64,000 nucleotides of DNA from Nocardioides sp. Soil774 (lineage in GTDB: Bacteria > Actinomycetota > Actinomycetes > Propionibacteriales > Nocardioidaceae), in the NCBI RefSeq assembly GCF_001428125.1, contig NZ_LMSM01000001.1, forward strand, positions 249,306 to 313,305. The letters run 5' to 3'. The stretch's first letter is position 1. Each line of letters begins with the position of its first letter. The notes beneath the pieces were generated by a model. The model did no database searches and was not told where the DNA came from. It saw only the letters and a program-made list of their open reading frames with translations. A program made the position numbers and the translations under genes. Positions 59,867-64,000 of the stretch are shown here, one piece after another.

Positions 59867-61099
59867 GTGGATCGAGTGCATCCGATCGTCGAGTGTGCGG
59901 CCGACGTCCGTGCCGCGCTGAAGGGTGCCGCGTCGGTGGAGCCGGCGTTCATGACGCTCGCGGAGAAGCGGTCCGCGCTGGTCGCGTTGAACGAGGCGCG
60001 TTCGCAGCTCGACGCGCTGAGTGTGCGGCTGCTGGCCGCCTCTGACGAGGTGGGGGAGGTGCAGGGTCTGCGGGACGCGGCGGCGTGGCTGGCGGTCGAG
60101 ACCCGCACGACCCGCGCGGCGGCGCGGCGTGACCTGGCGCTGGGGCGGGCGCTGGAGCAGCGCCCGGGCGTCGCGCACGCACTCACCTCCGGCGGGCTGC
60201 GCACCGAGCAGGCCCGCGTGATCGTGGAGGCGGTCGACGCGCTCCCGGCGCGAGTGGACGCCCAGACGCGGGAGCGGGCGGAGTCGGTGCTGGTCGGGCT
60301 CGCCGCGCAGCACGACGCGCGGGAGCTGCGGCAGATCGGGAAGCGGATCCTGGACACGGTTGCTCCGGAGGTGGGGGAGTGCCACGAGGAGTCGGTGCTG
60401 CGGGAGGAGGAGTCGCGGGCCGACGCGGGCGTGGACTTCGCGATGTCCGACGACGGCGAGGGCCGCTGCCATGGCACGTTCACGGTGCCGTCCCACGTCG
60501 GGAAGATGCTGAAACGGCACCTCCAAGCGCTGGCGAACCCGGCGCGGCACACCGAGGCCGAGCTGCGTGACGAGGCTGGCGGGTGGACGCCGTTGCGGCG
60601 TCGGATGGGGGAGGCGCTGGTGGAGTACGTCGAGCGCTACCCGGTGACGGCGTCCCCGCAGACCGCGGGGGTGAACGCCACGATCGTGGTCACCATGACG
60701 TTGGAGCAGTTGTTGGGTGAGCACGCGACCGCGCTGCTGGACGACGGCACCCGGATGACCGCGGGCCAGGCCCGCCGGCTGGCGTGCGAGGCAGCCATCA
60801 TCCCGGTCGTGCTGGACTCGAAGTCGCAGCCCATCGACCTCGGCCGGGCAGCGCGGTTGTTCACCCGCGCGCAGCGCATCGCCCTCGGTCTGCGTGACGG
60901 CGGCTGCACCGCCCGCGGCTGCGAGACCTCCGCGTCTGGCTGTCATGCCCACCACGACGACCCGTGGTCCCGCGGCGGGTTCACCGACCTGGCCAACGGC
61001 CGGCTCCTCTGCCCTCGTCACCACCGCTTGGCCCACGACTCCCGCTACGCCATGACCGTCCACGCCGACAACAAGGTCGAGTTCGCCAGGCGGACGTAG
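59867..61099 (+). CDS. DUF222/13E12-family HNH endonuclease-like protein
   Basis: 410 aa, GTG start with GAGGAGG 8 nt upstream; a GTG 27 nt earlier has no ribosome site. DUF222 helical domain (residues 1-300, REARSQLDALSVRLLAASDE type) and a C-terminal HNH site CTARGCETSASGCHAHHDDPWSRGGFTDLANGRLLCPRHHRL with the zinc Cys and catalytic His. The 13E12 family occurs in many copies in Mycobacterium, some with SOS boxes. The LexA box upstream here fits damage induction. The substrate is not established. Confidence 0.85.
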   Translation: MDRVHPIVECAADVRAALKGAASVEPAFMTLAEKRSALVALNEARSQLDALSVRLLAASDEVGEVQGLRDAAAWLAVETRTTRAAARRDLALGRALEQRPGVAHALTSGGLRTEQARVIVEAVDALPARVDAQTRERAESVLVGLAAQHDARELRQIGKRILDTVAPEVGECHEESVLREEESRADAGVDFAMSDDGEGRCHGTFTVPSHVGKMLKRHLQALANPARHTEAELRDEAGGWTPLRRRMGEALVEYVERYPVTASPQTAGVNATIVVTMTLEQLLGEHATALLDDGTRMTAGQARRLACEAAIIPVVLDSKSQPIDLGRAARLFTRAQRIALGLRDGGCTARGCETSASGCHAHHDDPWSRGGFTDLANGRLLCPRHHRLAHDSRYAMTVHADNKVEFARRT

Positions 61100-61197
61100 A
61101 ACGACCGTCATCCACAGCCGCAGCCGACGGTCGTTTCGGGACGTCGGGGGCGGGGAGGTGATCCCACGTCCCACGATGCCCACACGCGGAGGTCCCC

Positions 61198-61716
61198 GTG
61201 CACCACGATCCCGACTTCATCGGCTGCCTGCAGGTGCATCCGCCGCTCAACGAGGACGAGCTCGACTTCCTCGCCGAGCTCGTGGATTCGGGGCGGACCC
61301 TGAGGGGCACGCCGACGGGTCGCGGGCGCGCGGAGGTGCCGTTCGCCCGCTCGGCCTGGGACGCCTGCGAGGACGGGTGCTGCCTGTGGTGGGACCCGGA
61401 GATCGGCGAGGAACGATGGTTGGTGGAGACGCTCGAGTTCATCGTCGACCACCTGCTGCGACCCGGGGCGGTCGGCGCAGGACACCCGCGGCTCGACGGC
61501 TTCACCTTCGACCACGTGCTGAGCGGCGTGGTCGTGGTCCGGCTCCACGCGGGGGCGATCCTGGTGGAGGTGACCGACAACCTGGTGTCCTCGCGATCGG
61601 TGCTGAGCCCGTGCGGCACCACGCCCGCGACGAGCGAGGCGTGCCTCCTTCCGAGCCAGGCGCGCAGGAGTCCGCTGCCGCCCAACGTCGTCGAGCTCAG
61701 GCCGCGCCACGCATGA
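61198..61716 (+). CDS. Hypothetical protein
   Basis: 172 aa, GTG start behind GCGGAGG. Segments CLQVHPPLNEDELDFLAELV and CLWWDPEIGEERWLVETLEFIVDHLL alternate with beta strands. Cys-containing, soluble. No family recognised. Confidence 0.5.
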   Translation: MHHDPDFIGCLQVHPPLNEDELDFLAELVDSGRTLRGTPTGRGRAEVPFARSAWDACEDGCCLWWDPEIGEERWLVETLEFIVDHLLRPGAVGAGHPRLDGFTFDHVLSGVVVVRLHAGAILVEVTDNLVSSRSVLSPCGTTPATSEACLLPSQARRSPLPPNVVELRPRHA

Positions 61717-61752
61717 GGGCGACCCGCCCGTGGGCCCCGCGCGGCAGGGTTC

Positions 61753-62052
61753 TCAGCCGCTGACGGACTTCCACCGCTCGACATTGGCCCCGGCGGCGCG
61801 CGAGTAGTGCTCGTCCGCGGTCGCGGCGACGGCGCGCAGCGCCGCCAGGGCGGTGACCATCTCGGCGCAGCCGGTGCGCCAGACGTCGTACGCACTGGCC
61901 TCGCCAGTGGCTGCGAGCCCGCGCCAGTCAGCCCCGAGCCGCGCCTGCGCCGCGTCGATGTCGGCGGCCAACGCGATCAGGCCGCGCTGGCACGAGGCGA
62001 GCTCCTGCACTGCGGCGCGCAGCTCGTCGAGGTCGACGTCGAAGGCCGTCAT
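61753..62052 (-). CDS. WXG100-like protein B
   Basis: 99 aa helical hairpin with DWRGLAATGEASAYDVWRTG (W-x-G turn). MTAFDVDLDELRAAVQEL opens the first helix. Its start overlaps the stop of the next upstream gene (ATGA). Resembles EsxB/EsxA-type secreted partners of type VII secretion, although no Ecc genes are in the window. Confidence 0.7.
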   Translation of the reverse strand: MTAFDVDLDELRAAVQELASCQRGLIALAADIDAAQARLGADWRGLAATGEASAYDVWRTGCAEMVTALAALRAVAATADEHYSRAAGANVERWKSVSG

Positions 62053-62366
62053 CCGAGCCGGCCCGCCAGGTCGGCGGAGTGCACCTCGGCCGTCGCATCG
62101 GTGTCGAGGAGGTCGCGACGAGCGAGGTCCACCGCGCCGAGCAGCGCCGACAGGGCGTCGACGACGTCGCACGCCGCACCGTCCCACTCCGCCCAGCGCG
62201 ACGCGAAGTGGGTGGCGGCGTCGCCGCGCCACGACGAGAGCAGCGCGTCGACGCAGGCCTCGGCGGTGCGCCGGCGCTCGTCGAGCTCGGCCAGCCGGGC
62301 GGACAGGGTGGACGACGCGGCCTGGTGTGCGGCGCGGTCGAGGGCGAGGTCTCCCGAGATGATCAT
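62049..62366 (-). CDS. WXG100-like protein A
   Basis: 105 aa helical hairpin with SWRGDAATHFASRWAEWDG (W-x-G turn). Coupled to the following WXG100-like gene. The pair suggests a heterodimer as in EsxA/EsxB. Could serve as chaperone or substrate for a type VII system elsewhere in the genome. Confidence 0.72.
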   Translation of the reverse strand: MIISGDLALDRAAHQAASSTLSARLAELDERRRTAEACVDALLSSWRGDAATHFASRWAEWDGAACDVVDALSALLGAVDLARRDLLDTDATAEVHSADLAGRLG

Positions 62367-62430
62367 GGGCTCGATCGTCGCGACCCCGACGCCGCGGCGA
62401 CAGCCCCGCGCAGACATCTGTGGACAGCGC

Positions 62431-62919
62431 TCAGTTGAGCACGACGATCCCTGCGTTGAGCGCCGTGGCGAAGCACGTCCACGCCAGGTAGGGCACGAGC
62501 AGCCAGGCCGCGGTGCGGGACGTGCGCCACGCGAGGACGACGAGCGCGGCGACGAGCACGTCGAGGGCGACGATGTCGACGAGCGCCAGGACGTAACGGT
62601 CGGCGGAGAAGAACAGCGGCGTCCACGCGAGGTTGAGCACGAGCTGCGCGGCCCACAGCCACAGCACGCCGTCCCAGCCACGGGCGCGCCACAGCAGCCA
62701 CCCGGCGACCGCGATGAAGAGGTAGAGCACCGACCAGACCGGGCCGAAGAGCCACGGCGGCGGGGCGAAAGCCGGCAGCTCGAGGGCGCGATAGGTCGCC
62801 TGGGCCGACGACGCCGCGAGCCCGCCGACACCCGCGACGACGGTGACCGCCACCAGGAACGGGAGCACCGTCCACCACTGGCGGGCGGGCCGCGCGAGGG
62901 GCAGGTCCCGGGAGCTCAT
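62431..62919 (-). CDS. tspO: TspO/MBR family membrane protein
   Basis: 162 aa, five TM helices. Family residues in LPAFAPPPWLFGPVWSVLYL, AQLVLNLAWTPLFF and WLLVPYLAWTCFATALNAGIVVLN, including the Trp-rich porphyrin-binding loop. Binds tetrapyrroles and is linked to stress and light responses. Confidence 0.92.
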   Translation of the reverse strand: MSSRDLPLARPARQWWTVLPFLVAVTVVAGVGGLAASSAQATYRALELPAFAPPPWLFGPVWSVLYLFIAVAGWLLWRARGWDGVLWLWAAQLVLNLAWTPLFFSADRYVLALVDIVALDVLVAALVVLAWRTSRTAAWLLVPYLAWTCFATALNAGIVVLN

Positions 62920-63072
62920 GCGCCCATCATGCCCACCCGGCCCACGCAGGAGGCCGCGCTCAGGCGCGTCGTCGGGCCTTCAGCACGGTGACCCGCGGAT
63001 CCGCTCCAAGCGGATGCACGTCCGCTCCTGAAGGCCGGCCGATCCCTTGGCCCGCGGTGGCACGGTGGGTCC

Positions 63073-63285
63073 ATGGCGATCCGCACCGGCACCGACGTGA
63101 AGTGGAAGTGGGGCTCCTCGTGGGCCGAGGGCACGGTCAAGGAGGTGCACCACGAGGAGGTCTCCCGCACGACCAAGGGAGAGAAGGTGACCCGCAAGGG
63201 CTCCGACGACGACCCGGCCTACGTCATCGAGCAGGAGGACGGCACCACGGTCCTCAAGCTCCAGAGCGAGGTCGAGCGGGCCTGA
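63073..63285 (+). CDS. HVA1-type Tudor domain protein (DUF2945)
   Basis: 70 aa. The complete pattern DVKWKWGSSWAEGTVKEV ... DPAYVIEQEDGTTVLKLQSEV matches the short hypervirulence-associated Tudor family. Basic, possibly nucleic-acid binding. Confidence 0.82.
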   Translation: MAIRTGTDVKWKWGSSWAEGTVKEVHHEEVSRTTKGEKVTRKGSDDDPAYVIEQEDGTTVLKLQSEVERA

Positions 63286-63297
63286 GGCCCGCCTGCC

Positions 63298-63303
63298 TAG
63301 GCT
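63298..63303 (+). promoter_or_regulatory. Probable -10 box of the photolyase-related gene
   Basis: TAGGCT lies 7 nt before the ATG at 63311; no ribosome site is seen. Confidence 0.45.
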
Positions 63304-63310
63304 GGCCGGC

Positions 63311-64000
63311 ATGACCACCCGCTGGCTCTTCGGCGACCAGCTGGGCCCGCACTTCGTCGACGACCACCGCGGCCCGCTGCTGATGGTCGAGTCCCTCGGC
63401 GTCTTCCGCCGCCGCCGGTTCCACCGCGCCAAGGCGCACCTCGTGCTGAGCGCGATGCGGCACCGTGCGGCCGAGCTCGAGCGGCTCACCTACGTCCGCG
63501 CCGAGACCTACGCCGAGGTCGTGGGCGAGGTCGACGACGTCGAGGTGCTGCACCCCACGTCGTACGCCGCCCTCGGGCTGGTCGAGCGCCTCGGCGCCAC
63601 CGTGCTCCCGGCGCGGGGGTTCGCCACGGCCCGCGACGACTTCGAGCGCTGGGCCGAGGGCCGCGGCCCCAAGCGCCTGCTCATGGAGGACTTCTACCGC
63701 CGCGCGCGGCTGGCCCACGGCGTGCTGCTCGACGGCGGCGAGCCCGCCGGCGGGAGGTGGAACTTCGACCACGACAACCGCGAGCCACCCCCGAAGGGCG
63801 CGACGTCGCTCGGCGTCACCGACCCGTGGTGGCCCACCGAGGACGACATCGACGCCGAGGTGCGCGACGACCTCGACCGCTGGGAGCGTGAGGAGGGCAT
63901 CGAGACGATCGGGCGCGACGGCCCGCGCCGCTTCGCCGCGACCCGGCGCGAGGCGCTGGCCGCCCTCGAGGTCTTCGTCGAGCACCGGCTGCCGGAGTTC
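63311..64000 (+). CDS. Cryptochrome/deoxyribodipyrimidine photolyase-related protein (3' end cut)
   Basis: First 230 codons. MTTRWLFGDQLGPHFVDDHRG opens an N-terminal nucleotide-binding domain of the DPRP/FeS-BCP (PhrB-like) class. RLLMEDFYRRARLAHGVLL and GRWNFDHDNREPPPK continue the family pattern. Expected to bind FAD and an iron-sulfur cluster in the missing C-terminal part and to repair (6-4) photoproducts. The cut end prevents a check of the cluster Cys. Confidence 0.82.
   Translation, partial: MTTRWLFGDQLGPHFVDDHRGPLLMVESLGVFRRRRFHRAKAHLVLSAMRHRAAELERLTYVRAETYAEVVGEVDDVEVLHPTSYAALGLVERLGATVLPARGFATARDDFERWAEGRGPKRLLMEDFYRRARLAHGVLLDGGEPAGGRWNFDHDNREPPPKGATSLGVTDPWWPTEDDIDAEVRDDLDRWEREEGIETIGRDGPRRFAATRREALAALEVFVEHRLPEF

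Overview
The window is very GC-rich (about 70 %) chromosomal DNA from an actinobacterium, most likely a Nocardioides-like member of the Propionibacteriales. This is inferred from the gene set: a gluABCD glutamate transporter, B12-dependent NrdJ next to NrdR, a LysM protein beside lexA, a mycothiol-type DinB protein, a DUF222/13E12 HNH protein, DUF6318 and DUF6907 proteins, and WXG100 proteins. No rRNA, tRNA, CRISPR array, IS element or prophage was recognised. The two edge genes (1-386 and 63311-64000) are cut by the window.

1-21.9 kb is mostly conserved actinobacterial backbone: gluABCD (minus strand), a secreted GH16 glucanase, then miaB, miaA, dapF, hflX and dinG on the plus strand. miaB and miaA make the ms2i6A37 tRNA modification. 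Accessory genes are interspersed: an AbiEi/DUF559 protein, a Nudix hydrolase, an MT0933-type antitoxin-like protein, a gamma-glutamyltransferase, an SDR, a secreted calcium-binding protein and a fused SecDF.

21.9-34.1 kb is a DNA-damage and nucleotide-supply block: sulfotransferase plus a tail-anchored DivIVA-like protein, a FAD oxidoreductase, lexA, an SDR, a LysM protein (ChiZ/DivS-like) behind a cluster of LexA boxes, an inserted group of secreted/lipoprotein genes, then nrdR-nrdJ behind two NrdR boxes.

34.1-47.1 kb is accessory: a helicase remnant, DUF2237, an acyl-ACP desaturase, an EEP-family enzyme, a WXG100/CpnT-like polymorphic toxin with an RNase A-type C-terminus and its CdiI-type immunity gene, a NarL-type two-component system, and a gene for a secreted protein of about 1,894 residues with some 20 Ig-like repeats, preceded by two copies of an inverted-repeat operator.

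47.1-64 kb holds small metabolic and unknown genes, a vapBC module, a three-gene coupled cluster (E2-like acyltransferase, PAP2 phosphatase, small membrane protein), a matrixin-type protease, a 13E12/DUF222 HNH protein with its own LexA box, a coupled WXG100 pair, TspO and a photolyase-related protein.

Three sequence-level themes run across the window: a repeat made of a GGATATCC-centred palindrome followed by a second stem-loop (five copies); a second interspersed repeat (CTGGT[T/C]GAGGAG ... GTCACGAGACC) that also lies in frame inside nrdJ; and a recurrent TANNNT-N6/7-start-codon arrangement that suggests many leaderless mRNAs.
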